A stretch of DNA of 64,000 nucleotides from Epinephelus fuscoguttatus. Lineage: Eukaryota; Chordata; Actinopteri; Perciformes; Serranidae. The notes beneath the pieces were generated by a model. It worked only from the letters and a program-made list of their open reading frames with translations, did not search any database and was not told where the DNA came from. Below, piece after piece: positions 50,451 through 61,329 of this stretch (position 1 is the first letter of the stretch; the number at the start of each line of letters is the position of its first letter). The DNA lies in the NCBI RefSeq assembly GCF_011397635.1, contig NC_064755.1, forward strand, positions 18,397,282 through 18,461,281. Reading direction: 5' to 3'. The translations under genes and the position numbers were made by a program.

Positions 50451-52735
50451 TAATATAGATTCATTTTGTTTTTGGGCATTCTGTTTTTAACCAATGGAGA
50501 CTACCACTCCATGATACAGTAGGTAGTATAGGTTTTATGTTTGAGTGAAGAAAAGCTTATTATACAGACTTCATGTCTGAATGGGCTGTGTTGCAGTCCC
50601 CGTTATCTTGCAAAAATGTTAACGTCTGTAATTTGTCAGTCTTACCCGGTGCTCTCATGTCCATAAACATTTTAACTACAGTTTTTTCCATTTTGTATTT
50701 AATGTTTATTAATAAGCACTAAGCTAATTTCATGGGATCGATTTCCACATATAAAAACAATAGAAAATCTCATGTCGAATAGGTATGATAGACGTAAACA
50801 CATGCCTTTAGTTGGGAACATAAAAAGAATCCTTTCAGTGTTCACCCTGAGGCGTCTGTGGTACGTAATTACAGTCTCATTATGACTGCTTTGTCATTGT
50901 GTCCAAACCTTACTCTTGGTGACGTCCTCAACTGCTCTGCATTGCTTTATTTAAAAGAATCTTTATTCTGCTTGTTCACCATTTTGTTGTCTATAGTAGT
51001 TTGTTTGCCAACTGTAAAGTTTAATTAGGTGGGTGGTTGGACTTGCCTTGTACTGTGTTGTCACGTTTAATGCGGCTCTATAAAGCCAAGGACGAGGAGT
51101 GGAAGAATCAACAAAAACAGGTGCTCATGTTTATCTGAATGTATTTTAATTTTTTTCTGCATTTACTTGATCAAACAGGTCAGGTGTTTCTAAGAGGGAA
51201 CACATATGATAATAAATCACTGATAATAAATAGGATTTCGTCTCAGTTTAATTCAATTACAACTTCTCATTCTGTCTTGACGTCATATTTCAATTTAAAG
51301 GTGCAGTCAGCAGTTCTAATCCAATACACTTTTTTTTCATGGTCCGCTAGATGTGTGTGCTGGGAAAAAAAAAAAAAAAATCTGGTGTTCATCTGGCTGG
51401 ATGCTTGAGCAGAGGACAGGGGGAAGGTCATGGGCGTATAAAGAAAAAGACAGTGAAAGTGAAAGGGACAGTAAGGCTGAATCCACATGTCTGGACTATA
51501 CCGCACTTTACGGCGGCAGACTTTTCAGGTGTGTTCTGGGAGTCTGGGAGTGCTTAGGGCTGTCCCAATCCACAATCTATCCAGTCCACAAGGAGCCTCA
51601 AGGAGACTTTCTGCAGACTTCCTGAGAGTCCACTTAGGTGCTAAATGAACCAGACATCCTTGATTTAACTACCCACAATTCATTGCTATACAGATGTGAC
51701 ATAGTTTTTTGAATTCCTGACTAAAGAAAAAACAATTAATGAATGTGTAAAATAGTTATTGATAGTTGGGTCCATTAAAATGCTACTTCAGTTGTGTAAG
51801 TCAGAAATATTATTCAACCACATCATGTTCCAGATATATATATTTAAATATAGGCTGTAGAGAGAATAGAGTGAAAATGAATTTTATTATTGCAGCCCAA
51901 CAGGCTAAAAAAATGGTTGAAAAACAGCAAAAGATTTCCAGATATCTCCTGAGTCATTAGTTCAAGGTCCACACAGTTTAATATATTCATCATCATACCT
52001 GAGTTTTGCCATGTCATGGAGCTACTTTTTCAGTCTCTCTAAGTAGCTGTCCATTCGTCACTAACTCTACAGCAGGAAGCAGCACGTCAAAATAAAGACA
52101 ATGTGCCGGAAATACACTACACCTAAAAATAAAGTGTTTTTTTATGAACTTGACACATTTGCAAGTCACTTGCAGTCCATTCAGAATGGACCCGCAACCC
52201 ACTGTGACTGGGAACCACTGCTCTAATGTAAGTGATACCCACTTTATTTAGTCATAGTTGTGTCCTTATTTGCAGACGTTTTGATTTTTGAGTGTGTGTA
52301 GCCTATATGTTGTATAGAGATGTAGGAATATCATTTTGTTCAGTCCCAAAAAAGGCTATACATAAGATTTATATCTTGTCATCTGCAGGGACAGATGAGC
52401 AGACACTATTCATCAACTTGTGTGAGGAATATAACCGCAGTGATCAGCTTGAATGTTCCAACAAACTTGAGGCCTGTCTATCAGCAGCTTGAAATCTCTG
52501 CCCTTGCAGACTTAACGTGATGACAGTGAACATGTCACAGAGGGTGGACATTTGGATTCAGCCTACATCTACTTGTTTGAATGTTCAGTTCAGGTGTCGA
52601 CAGTCTTTCTTCAGAACTTTTGGGTATAATCTACTTTTGTATTGATCCACTGTATGATCTCCATATAATACTTTTCAGCATTTACAAGTCATACATTTCA
52701 CCATATGGATAAAGAACTGAGGCCTTGTTCAAGGT
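50451..52735. other. tail-to-tail spacer between phrf1 and irf7
   Basis: No coding exon is recognised. Near 51297-51700 is a stretch with an A-run at about 51365-51379 that looks repeat-like. A probable hAT-type end lies at 52010-52226. The open frames here are short and unsupported. Confidence 0.45.
52010..52226. mobile_element. possible hAT-type remnant ending in GGGAACCACTG
   Basis: The right end reads GACTGGGAACCACTG. Its reverse complement begins CAGTGGTTCCCAG, a typical start of hAT-Charlie-like non-autonomous elements. The left end is not found and the element is probably truncated. Confidence 0.45.
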
Positions 52736-52742
52736 TAAAGAC

Positions 52743-52748
52743 TTTATT
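52743..52748 (-). terminator. irf7 polyadenylation signal candidate
   Basis: TTTATT on the plus strand reads AATAAA on the minus strand, about 710 bases after the irf7 stop. It implies a 3' UTR of roughly 0.7 kb (53455 down to about 52730). Confidence 0.5.
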
Positions 52749-53455
52749 TGAAATCTAAATAATGCCAGTTTAGATTTTCCAGTGTGAAAAGTGCAAAAAT
52801 GACCAGCAGAGGATAAAAAAAAGGTGAACAAAGTCTGAAGTGCAAAACAATCCACGACAAACATGGATATACTGCAGTCAATGGCTGCAAGACACATAAT
52901 AAAAACCTTGTCACATACATCATTTAGCTTTAATTTGCATTTTAAAAGCTCACAAATACGTGAGCAAAGAGCAAAAACATCACGTTAAACAGGATTTTCC
53001 ATCATGTTAGGCATCATTTGGTCACAACATACATATATCAATTGGAAAGGACACATTTCATTAAGATATGATTTGACATTTACAGCAATAATATACAAGT
53101 TTGTTTGAAGGCAAGGCCATTGGCCTTTGAGTAAAGTAACAGTATAACAGTGGAGGAGTTCATTTCTATTTATGTAGTGATAAGAACGTCACTTTTTGCC
53201 TAAAGTTGGTGACTAATGTGACACTAATAGTTAACAGGAGATAAAGCAAAGCAGGAGGGTGGAGTTACAGCTTATCAGTAATTGCACAGATTGCAATGAC
53301 CGATTAAATTATATGTACTCCTGCTTCAGCTACTCTAACACATTCAACAGGTCACCAGTTTGGCTACTTGTCAGCAAAGCTTTGGGTAAAAGCAGGGAGT
53401 GTATCCCATAGGGAGTTAAGATAGACCCCAGTAGGGTTGAGTGACAGAAAAAAAT

Positions 53456-56400
53456 TCAGATCTGAGGTAGAAAAGACTCAGCAGCCCGTGCTGAGTCCTC
53501 AGCTGTCGGCAGGCTAAAGACAGAGTTAATAAGGTCATACAGGCTGTTGTGTGAGATCTGTAGGCTGACGTTAGCGCTGTGAAGTGACGAAGCCCCCTCC
53601 ATCTGGGCCATCTCGTGAAAGTGTCGACAGATCAGAGGGACCACCTATAGGGGCAGAGTGACATTTGAGATGTTGTTTAGCACCTAAAAACTTAAACTGA
53701 AGGGAGGTGATTTTAAATACTACATGTGTCTTTGAGGTGAAACTCAGGAAAAACAAAAGACTGTTACCTTGACTACAATGAGCTTCTTCTCCAAAGGTTT
53801 TCCATCAGGAAACCTCTCTCCGAAGCACATGTTGATGGTGTAGTTAGGAGAGCTGCCATTGTTCTCTCTAAACTGCTTCAGCTCTGAAACAAAAACATGG
53901 GACCTTTTATTGCAAATTGAAAATGCAAAGCAGGCTTTACATAAAATATAACAATAGTGATGAGTAATAAGTAGTAATAAAAAAAAAAATCCACACCTAC
54001 CATTCACATATTTCTCAAAGCTGAGGAGCTCCACCATGGTGTTCTGTGGCAGCTTGGCTGGGGCTGGGTGAGCCACACTGGGGTCACTGGTGCTGGCAAA
54101 CACATGGCACCTGTCCTGCCTCCAGGCGTAGATACCAGTCTCTTGTACCCTGAGGAACAGACCTCTCTGGATGCTGCTAAGGATGCGGTTGGTGTATTCA
54201 ACCTAGTGTAAAGAAAGTTGTGATGAGAAAAACATAAGGGAAAATTCTAGCCTTAAATATTTCATAATATTTCCTCCTTCCTGTAATGAATTTCTGTTTC
54301 TTAGTGAAAGCCAGTTCTAAGTGTTGAGTGTCGAAAGAGGCGCTTGCACAACACAAAATCTGAGCTCTGTGAAGGGGAAAACACCAAACTCTTTACAGCT
54401 CTCTTTCAAACTGAAAGTGTTTGATATTTTTAGAGCCCGTGTGCATTTTTTAAAAACTTGCTCCTCCACTTAATGCTCAAATTAACATGTCACATGGTGA
54501 ACTTTCTTAAAATTAAAATTAGACTGGCATATACACTTAAAGGAGCAGTGTGTAGGATGCAGGGCTTCTTCGGGCATGAGGTTTATGTTGATGTTTTCTT
54601 TAGCTTAGAATGAGCCCTTCATATCTACATAGGTTTATGCCGTGTCTCACTGCCATGTTTCTACAGTAGCCCAGAACAGACAAACCAAAATGGCCTGGAG
54701 AGTGCTTTTTGAGTTGTTGCATAATTACCTGAAGGCCTATGTAAGGTAGGGCTGGACGATTATGGCAAAAATAATAATCACAATTATTTTGATTTGTATT
54801 TAAATCACGATTAATAAACACGATTATGAGTTGGTTGTGTTGCCTTGGGGGGCAGACATGACAGCGCGACAAACTTTGCAAACAATTTCCTTTTGCTCAA
54901 CGTCCGTCAACTTGAAGCCAAAATGTTTCCAGATGACTGAAGTTGTCCTACCTTTCTTCTCAACCAAAGGCTGCCTTTCTGCCATGTTCTCAATCGCTCG
55001 CTCCACGTATTATTGATCCACACACGTCACATGCTTGCTGCTGCTGCTGCACGTAACACAGGTGCATTCACGGTGCTTTTCCAGCACAGGAACTTACAAA
55101 CACGCCACGCCGTGCGGCACATTAATCGTTTTTCTTCAATTATAATGTTTTTATGATCATGAGAAGCCAAAATCGAACTCATGATTAAAATTCGATTAAT
55201 TGTCCAGCCCTAATGTAAGGTATTCAGTTGGTTGCTATCTGATCAAGATGCCACTAAATCCTACAGCCTGCTTCTTTGAAGGTACCCTGTGAAGTTTTTG
55301 ACCACTAGTAGTGCTAATGAGCACTGTTTTTATGAATGAGTCTCCCATTTTGTTGGGTCTTTGCTCCACAAGTCCTGGTAACACGGCACGAAAGGTAATA
55401 ACGTGCCAGCAAATACAGTGAAATGGGAGGCTGCTAACAAAACTGTCAACTGCAGAAAATATACTCTAGCCAAAGAGAGTCAGATCGACTCTTAACAGGT
55501 GTTTTTCCAGTTGTGAATGGTGTGTTTGTCTTTAATTAAGTTGCACAAAATTTCAAGCTGATGTCATCATGTACCTGTTTCTGGTCCAGTAGACTGTCAG
55601 TGGAGGGGAAGCAGAGGCGATGGGCATTGAGCTCAGGGGCCTCCTGCTGGTAGTGGAGCTGGAGAAGGGCAGTGGACAAAGTGGTCTTTAGCATTTCTTT
55701 CTTCCTGTAGTGGATGGAGATCTCCAGGTCATATATAGATGGCTGCACAGGTGAACCGATGACTGGTGGAGGATTTACTGTAAAAGAAAAAAAACATGAT
55801 CAAATCAATTGGAAACATTTCTTCCTGGTCTGGCTTTTCATTTCAATAAACTAATTTGATTATATTTGGACTGCACATACCCTCACAGTAGGAAGGCTGA
55901 TCTGGTAGAAGCTGTGGGTGGTTCTCAGCTGCTACATAGGGCAGGGCAGCTGGAATGTGCTGACCATAGCCCTCTGCCCACGGTTGCTTCTCTATTACAG
56001 ACAATAAAAAGCAGATTAAAGTACATTTGACCCTTATTATGAAACATGTAAAATCACAAACAGGTGGAGAGGATGTTCGTCTATGACACATATAATATTT
56101 CCCCTTTGCTTAAGACACCGTACCTGCTTGCTGGTTGCCAAGATCCAAGGCCATGAAATTGTTGAGCAGATTGTGCTGTTTGGAGGAAAAAGGCATTTAG
56201 TAAGTACTGAAGGGCAGCAAACACAATCCTTTTGATATTAAACCAAAAAACAGAAGTGAAAGTGCACTCCAGGCAATACTGCACCTCATTTCCTGAGGGG
56301 AAGTACTCTATGGGAGAGCTGTAGATATCTGGGACCATGTCAGAATCTTCCTGGGAGTCTGGCAGGCTGTCTTGGTTGTCTACAGATAAACAAAACAAAT

Positions 56401-58368
56401 TCAACATTAACTGCATTCAAACTCAAAATGGTGGAAGTAGAAGGCTTGGATTGAGAGGGCTACAATCTTACATCCGGTGTTGATGATCTCGTAGATTTTG
56501 TGAGGGTCGTCAGAATTCTTGGAGTTATCTTTTATCATCTTGAAGCGCACAGAGAGGTTGTTGAGAGCGCATCGGAAGTTGGTTTTCCACCTGGCCTTAT
56601 CGGTGGGGAACTCATTGATTTTCCCGCTGGCCACTGCCCACGCCTGTGAACCACACAAAGATAAGTTATACTCCATTAACATGCACATGTAAACAAGAAG
56701 GAGCTGTCCTGCATTAAAAATTAAGACACCATACAGGAATCTGCCATCACTCTGAAACTGAATTCTGAATTTAGATTACTTGACAAACACAAATTATGAT
56801 GTTGCATCATAAATGCATTAAAGGTTCAGTGTGTAAGATTCAGGAGCATATATTGGCCAAAATGTAATATAATAAGTATGTTTTCTAAAGTGTATTATCA
56901 CCTGAAAATAAGCAACTGCGTTTTCGTTACTTGCAGTAAGCTGTTTATAGCTACATAGGGAGCGGATCCTCATCTATGGAGATTGCCATGTTGTACCACC
57001 ATGTTTCTACAGTAGCCCAGAATGGACAAATTAAACACTGGCTTAATAGGGCCATTCTTGTTAGAAACCCCTCCTTGATTAGAGTGTTGGAAAAATGCTA
57101 ATTTTTTGCTGATGTGACCCTGCATTACTCTGTGTTTTTACTGGATTTAATCATCTGGTCTGTTTGTTTCTGGGTAAGAGACCTCTGCAAATAATTTGGC
57201 TCCTGGTAAAAAATCCCCTAAATGTCTGGATCTTCAGACGGAAAAGGTGAGCGCGCATTAGCAGGTGCTAGGCTAGCGACCTGTCTCCGATATGCCAAAC
57301 TGCACTGGAGAAACACTGATTTGTAACATGAAACTGCTTTATTCAGTGTTTTTACCAGTTTTAATCACCTGGTACGTTTGTTTGGGAGAGCAGGAGACCT
57401 CTGTGGGATAATTTGGCTCCCGGTAAAAACCTCCTGAACCCCCTGTTGGGATTTGGGGGAAAAAGTCTTAAATTGTACGGTTACTGTTTTGTCCATTATT
57501 GCAAAGTAATAAAAAAGACCTTTGAAAGAAAACCTCCTGAACAACGAACACTGAAGGAATTCTAACCAGGAGGAGTTTGAGCTGGTTACACTTTGCAATC
57601 CTCACCACTAGATGCCACTAAACCCCCCTAAATCTCACACACTTTCCCTTTAATTGCATTTGGGAAAACACCAAGAGTTTCCAAGTATTTCACACTAAGT
57701 GCTTAAATAGTACAAAAATTTCAAAATATTACATTGTCCAATTTGCTTATGGGTTTTCCCTTGTAACAGAGTATTTTTAACTACTTACACTGAGGTATTG
57801 CTACTGTATCTCTACTTTGAATCAAGGGAAGTGGAAGTGCACCACTATTGTTGGCATGCTATAATTGCCTCTGTCAGCACCTGCCATACAACAGCACTCT
57901 GCCGGTTTTTGAAGGAATCCTTAATAACCTGTCAGTCTGTCAGTCATCTGACTCAGAAACCGGCTATGAGGAGTGCTACTGGCACAACACTGACCCAAAA
58001 ATACAAACAGCATCACTATAAATGTGTCAGATGGATGTCAATAAAGCCATCAACATTTTATCTAATCATGCTGTTGTACCAGATAACACCAGTATTGCCA
58101 TGACAAGATCAACAGAGTTTGGACCTACCCGGAATATCTTGCTGTCCTCATCACTGCAGTCCCTTCTGGAGTTGTGCTTCCAGGGGACTCTGAACTTGTT
58201 TCGGCCCACATAGCACAGGCCCGTGTACTGGCGCGTCTCCACCTGCTCTATGAGCCAGCTGGCGAACTGGGGCTTTGGAGGGCTGAGAGGGAACATGATA
58301 GATCAGTGTTCTTCTTGAGTCAAACGTGTCACAAGAGCAGAGAGAGGAACTAGACACAAGAGCCTTAA

Positions 58369-58417
<49 letters not shown>

Positions 58418-58687
58418 ACACAGCATTGTGGTCAGCATACACTGTGAAGTATTTTTCTGTTCTTATACACACGGTCATAAAGAAAGCCTGTAACCCAACA
58501 TGGTTAGTCCAATTAATATTCAGCAACATGCACACTTTACTAAACTTATTCAGCAAAATAAACAGCATGTTTTCCATTCTACTCCATAACACACACAATC
58601 ATGTCACAGCAAAAAGAACAGGATGATAATATCCTAAATAAGTAAGGGGGAAAGAGATGAGGATGTTTGTCTTCCTTACCTTTGCAT
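53456..58687 (-). CDS. irf7: interferon regulatory factor 7 (433 aa, 10 coding exons)
   Basis: Minus-strand coding exons: 58687-58680, 58282-58129, 56643-56472, 56379-56285, 56175-56124, 55991-55881, 55777-55575, 54202-54001, 53883-53768, 53644-53456. All borders are GT/AG and phases close. The IRF DNA-binding domain covers residues 4 to about 113, with W12, W37, W56 and W73 visible. The second Trp of the usual five is Tyr (Y27, in GLCYVG). The motif FRVPWKHNSR and then WKTNFRCALNNL are clear. A variable middle follows, then the IRF-association domain (about 200-375, starting near SIYDLEISIHYRKKEM). The short tail is less serine-rich than in human IRF7. Family knowledge: IRF7 is phosphorylated below RIG-I/MAVS and TLR signalling, enters the nucleus and switches on type I interferon genes. 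Tail-to-tail placement with phrf1 matches human IRF7 and argues against irf3. The first coding exon is only 8 nt (ATGCAAAG). Confidence 0.95.
54747..55212. mobile_element. 466-bp hAT-type non-autonomous element with 8-bp target duplication
   Basis: The ends are TAGGGCTGGACGAT and, reverse complemented, TAGGGCTGGACAAT. Both sides are flanked by the identical 8-mer ATGTAAGG (54739-54746 and 55213-55220), the size made by hAT transposases. Inner sequences near both ends are AT-rich and partly inverted. It carries part of a BED zinc finger on its minus strand (55006-54824). Confidence 0.9.
54824..55006 (-). pseudogene. BED-type zinc finger fragment inside the hAT element
   Basis: A 60-codon frame with SVIWKHFGFKLTDVEQKEIV followed by CKVC resembles the start of a ZBED/hAT BED finger. 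The second half, with the paired histidines, is missing: the frame ends after GNTTNS. It is probably a relic of the autonomous transposase that the short element derives from. Function as a protein is unlikely. Confidence 0.65.
56819..57652. mobile_element. short inverted-repeat element, full copy, in irf7 intron 2
   Basis: The left end reads TAAAGGTTCAGTGTGTAAGA and the reverse complement of the right end reads TAAAGGGAAAGTGTGTGAGA. Inner landmarks are TTTCTACAGTAGCCCAGAA and CACCACTAGATGCCACTAAA. The 5-mer TGCAT flanks both sides, though offset by two bases on the right. It is the most complete of three related copies in the window. Confidence 0.75.
58371..58414 (+). repeat. (AC)n microsatellite in irf7 intron 1
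   Basis: Uninterrupted AC dinucleotides over about 44 bases, 90 bases from the exon 2 acceptor. Length change here could affect splicing, but that is speculation. Confidence 0.97.
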
Positions 58688-59011
58688 ATTTCTCAGTAGA
58701 AGTGTTGCTCTCTGCAGAGATGTTGTTGTTCTAGATCCTCGGAGCACCTTGGCTGAATTAATAGTAGCAAACCCAGCGACAACATATGAGGTTTGGCTGA
58801 CTCCTCCCCAGTGGGAGGGCGCAGCTGTTTTGGCATTTCCGAGGCACACGGGTGAGTTTGATTCAGGGACAGGCATTACGTCACTCCCTAACACAGAGCA
58901 GGGCACAGACGATCCAGCCGCTCACTGTTTAGAAATTGAAGACACCCTCCTCTGACCGGATGCAGGAAAGGGGTTGGATAGAAAAGTGGAATTTCTCTAT
59001 CGGACTCGGGA

Positions 59012-59023
59012 GAAAGTGAAAGT
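59012..59023 (-). promoter_or_regulatory. ISRE/IRF-binding site upstream of irf7
   Basis: GAAAGTGAAAGT fits the ISRE core GAAANNGAAA exactly. It lies about 325 bases upstream of the irf7 start codon on the minus-strand gene. IRF7 genes are known interferon-stimulated genes, switched on by ISGF3 and by IRF7 itself, so the location makes sense. Use of this site is inferred. Confidence 0.65.
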
Positions 59024-59029
59024 AGTTAT

Positions 59030-59940
59030 GTTGAGCGCGTCTCTTGTAATTTTTCTTGCGTCATTGCATCATCCGCATTTCATCATCCACCTACCGAGAT
59101 AATAGTCTATTTCCCCGTAGGTGTTGTCGCCCACATACGCCTGGAGACATAGACATTTAATACACCATTAAAAACACGTGTTTGAGTGTAATGCAGAGGG
59201 ACACTGTAGACTACCTGCTGATAATGTTACACTCCCCCATGTTGTGATTGATAGGCTATATTAAATCCTCAAATAACTTCATTGCATTGTGATCCATCTA
59301 AATCAAACCTTGTTTTTCTAGAGAGTGATGACAAGCCTACTTTATGTCCTATAGTTTAAAACCGGTTCACCCACGCTCGGGCTACACGGGCCTTCAGTGC
59401 TGCCAAGTACTTATTTATAAATGAATTAAAAATCCCATGGTATATTTAGACATGCAGGTGTGTGATGCCAAATTATGATGTCATTACTGTCACAGATTAT
59501 AAAATGTTGTGGTGGATCCATAACAATAAGAAGTTCAGTTTATGACTAGATGTTACACTCCCTGACGTACATACTCAGACTATGAGTGGGAGTAATAGTG
59601 CTGTCTGGGGGTCCGAGTGGGAGCCAAAGGTTTAGATGGATAGAAAAGTAAGACGGAGGGCAGAGCCAATGAGAGACATCTGTGTGTAATGAGCTCTTCT
59701 CTACACCCTACCTCCCCCTACTCCCTCATTTTGAGGAGAGAAGAGAGAAGAAACTAACAGAAGAAAATCTTACCTAACTTTATTCATCAAGGTGGAGGTT
59801 GATTGTTGTTGCACATACTTGCGATTGTGGGTTAGAGTTTGGGGGGGATGGGGCTTTAGGGGGGGTAAAAGCTAAATTGGGATCATCAGGTGGGTACCCT
59901 CCTTCACTGGTGTTTCAATGATACGTACAAGACACTTCCA
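59030..59940. other. intergenic sequence upstream of irf7
   Basis: No exon is recognised. A short GA-rich tract lies at about 59733-59752 and a G-rich stretch at 59842-59868. Confidence 0.5.
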
Positions 59941-59946
59941 GAGGGC

Positions 59947-60523
59947 TCATTGGCAACACCTGGTGTCCCAGGTGGGCACCCCCTCTGCTTTCAGTCTCTC
60001 GAACCCTGATTTGTGAGTGGTGTTTTGGGGCCCAAGTGGCACCTTTACTCTTAATCCATAGCCACTGGGCTGCCTGTTAGGCTGTGCTAGAGATGGCTTT
60101 GATGGCCTGACATTCGGCTTGGCCTCAAATTCCAATTTCTTTAAGCAGTCTGGCAGTTGACCTCCCTACAAAACCTCTGCAGCCCACTTCAACTGGGCAA
60201 ACCTTTGCTTTTCAGCCGTGTTGCTCAGCATCAGCTGCCAGCTTGGCGTACTTAAGGCTCTTGCGCTCGCAGGCCTCATCCACAGCATCCTCCCAGGGCA
60301 CAGTGGGTTCAATGATGTAGATGAGGCGCAGATCTCAGATAGGGAGCGTAGCCACTGATTCAGATCTGCCAGTAACCTCCAGTCTTGTGCCCCTCCCAGT
60401 TAGCTGGTGTCTGATTTTACTGTGCAGGCCTGGGATTGCTCTGCACCTTCGTGGACAAACCCTCTTGAAATTGCTGGATGGATTGATGGAGGAAGTAGGG
60501 CACTGATTGTGCCTCCAGGGCAC
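59947..60523 (-). pseudogene. degenerate retroelement-type coding fragment
   Basis: On the minus strand one frame reads VPWEDAVDEACERKSLKYAK, then CPVEVGCRGFVG and STARLLKE. This resembles the C-terminal part of reverse-transcriptase-bearing polyproteins that are abundant in fish genomes, in which VPWE, ERK, KY and CPVEVGCRGF are conserved. Several in-frame stops interrupt it (for example near 60336 and 60208), and the frame slips near 60140. The upstream part, CPRRCRAIPGLHSKIRHQL, joins in the same frame. It is a dead copy, and I cannot fix the clade. Confidence 0.6.
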
Positions 60524-60538
60524 AATCAGGTCAATAGT

Positions 60539-61329
60539 TAAAGGTCCAGTGTTGAGGATTTAAGGTGATATGTTGGCAAAAACTGAACACAATATTTACA
60601 ACTATGTTTTCATTTTTGTATAATTACTTGAAACAAGAATTGTTGTGTTTTTCTTAACTTAGAATGAGCCAGTTATATCTACGTACGGAGCGGGCCTTCT
60701 TCCACGGAGGCCGCAATGTTGTTCCACAGTAGCCCGTAAAGGACAAACAAACACTGGCTCTGAATAGGGGCATTTGCATTTCCAGGATTTTGCCGTAGAC
60801 TGTATAAAATGATGGACATAGCTACTGTGACGTCACCCATTGGTCTATGGAGTGCAGTTTTGAAGCCTCTAAGTTCAGCATATCGGTCGTCGCCATCTTG
60901 GTTTTGGGAGCCAGAACTGATCATATGTAGACGAGATGTGCAGCTGTGGAGGAGCGAGTGGTAGATCTGACTCAGAGACTATAGGGACACCTTGCACTGT
61001 CACTCAAGCAGCGCTGCTCTTAAATATGCATAACATCAAAATTCACCCCTTTACAGTTGTCGTGAATATTGAAATTAGCCATAGAGACTGAAACCTTTTT
61101 TGTACCAGGCTTTAAACATATTTATTTCTGCTGTAAAGTTGAGCATTTTAACATGGGGGTCTATGGAGATTGGTTCACTTCTTGAGCCAGTCTCAAGTAG
61201 ACATTCAAGGAACTAGGTGGTTTTTCATCGGCTGCCGTAGTTCTCCTACACACTTGGCATATGGGAGAAGTTTTTTTTGTTGGTTGCAATCTGCAAACTC
61301 ACCTCTACACTGTCCTACTAGACCTTTAA
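60539..61329. mobile_element. short inverted-repeat element, third copy, with another repeat nested inside
   Basis: It starts TAAAGGTCCAGTGTTGAGGA and ends CTACTAGACCTTTA. The inner landmarks ACAGTAGCCCGTAAAGGACA and TTGGTTGCAATCTGCAAACT match this family. The middle is replaced by the dispersed repeat at about 60790-61206. Confidence 0.55.
60790..61206 (+). repeat. dispersed repeat family, copy 2
   Basis: The same family and orientation as 10098-10480, with shared blocks TAGACTGTA, GTGACGTCACCCATTGGT, TTTTGAAGCCTCTAAGTTCA, CGCCATCTTGGTTTT, GAGACTGAAACC and CATTTTAACATGGGGG. This copy is the less decayed of the two. Confidence 0.7.

Larger units (their letters stand above)
54538..55280. mobile_element. 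short inverted-repeat element (TAAAGG...-type), split by a hAT insertion
   Basis: The left end, TAAAGGAGCAGTGTGTAGGA, and the right-end block GATGCCACTAAATCCTACAG resemble the copies at 56819-57652 and 60539-61329. A shared internal landmark is TTTCTACAGTAGCCCAGAA. A complete hAT-like element (54747-55212) sits inside it, within irf7 intron 7 (54203-55574). Confidence 0.65.

Noticed and set aside
53456..58687. Assignment of the minus-strand IRF gene to irf3
   Set aside because: The N-terminus MQSPPKPQFA.WLIEQV, as I recall it from fish Irf7, and the tail-to-tail position beside phrf1 both point to irf7.
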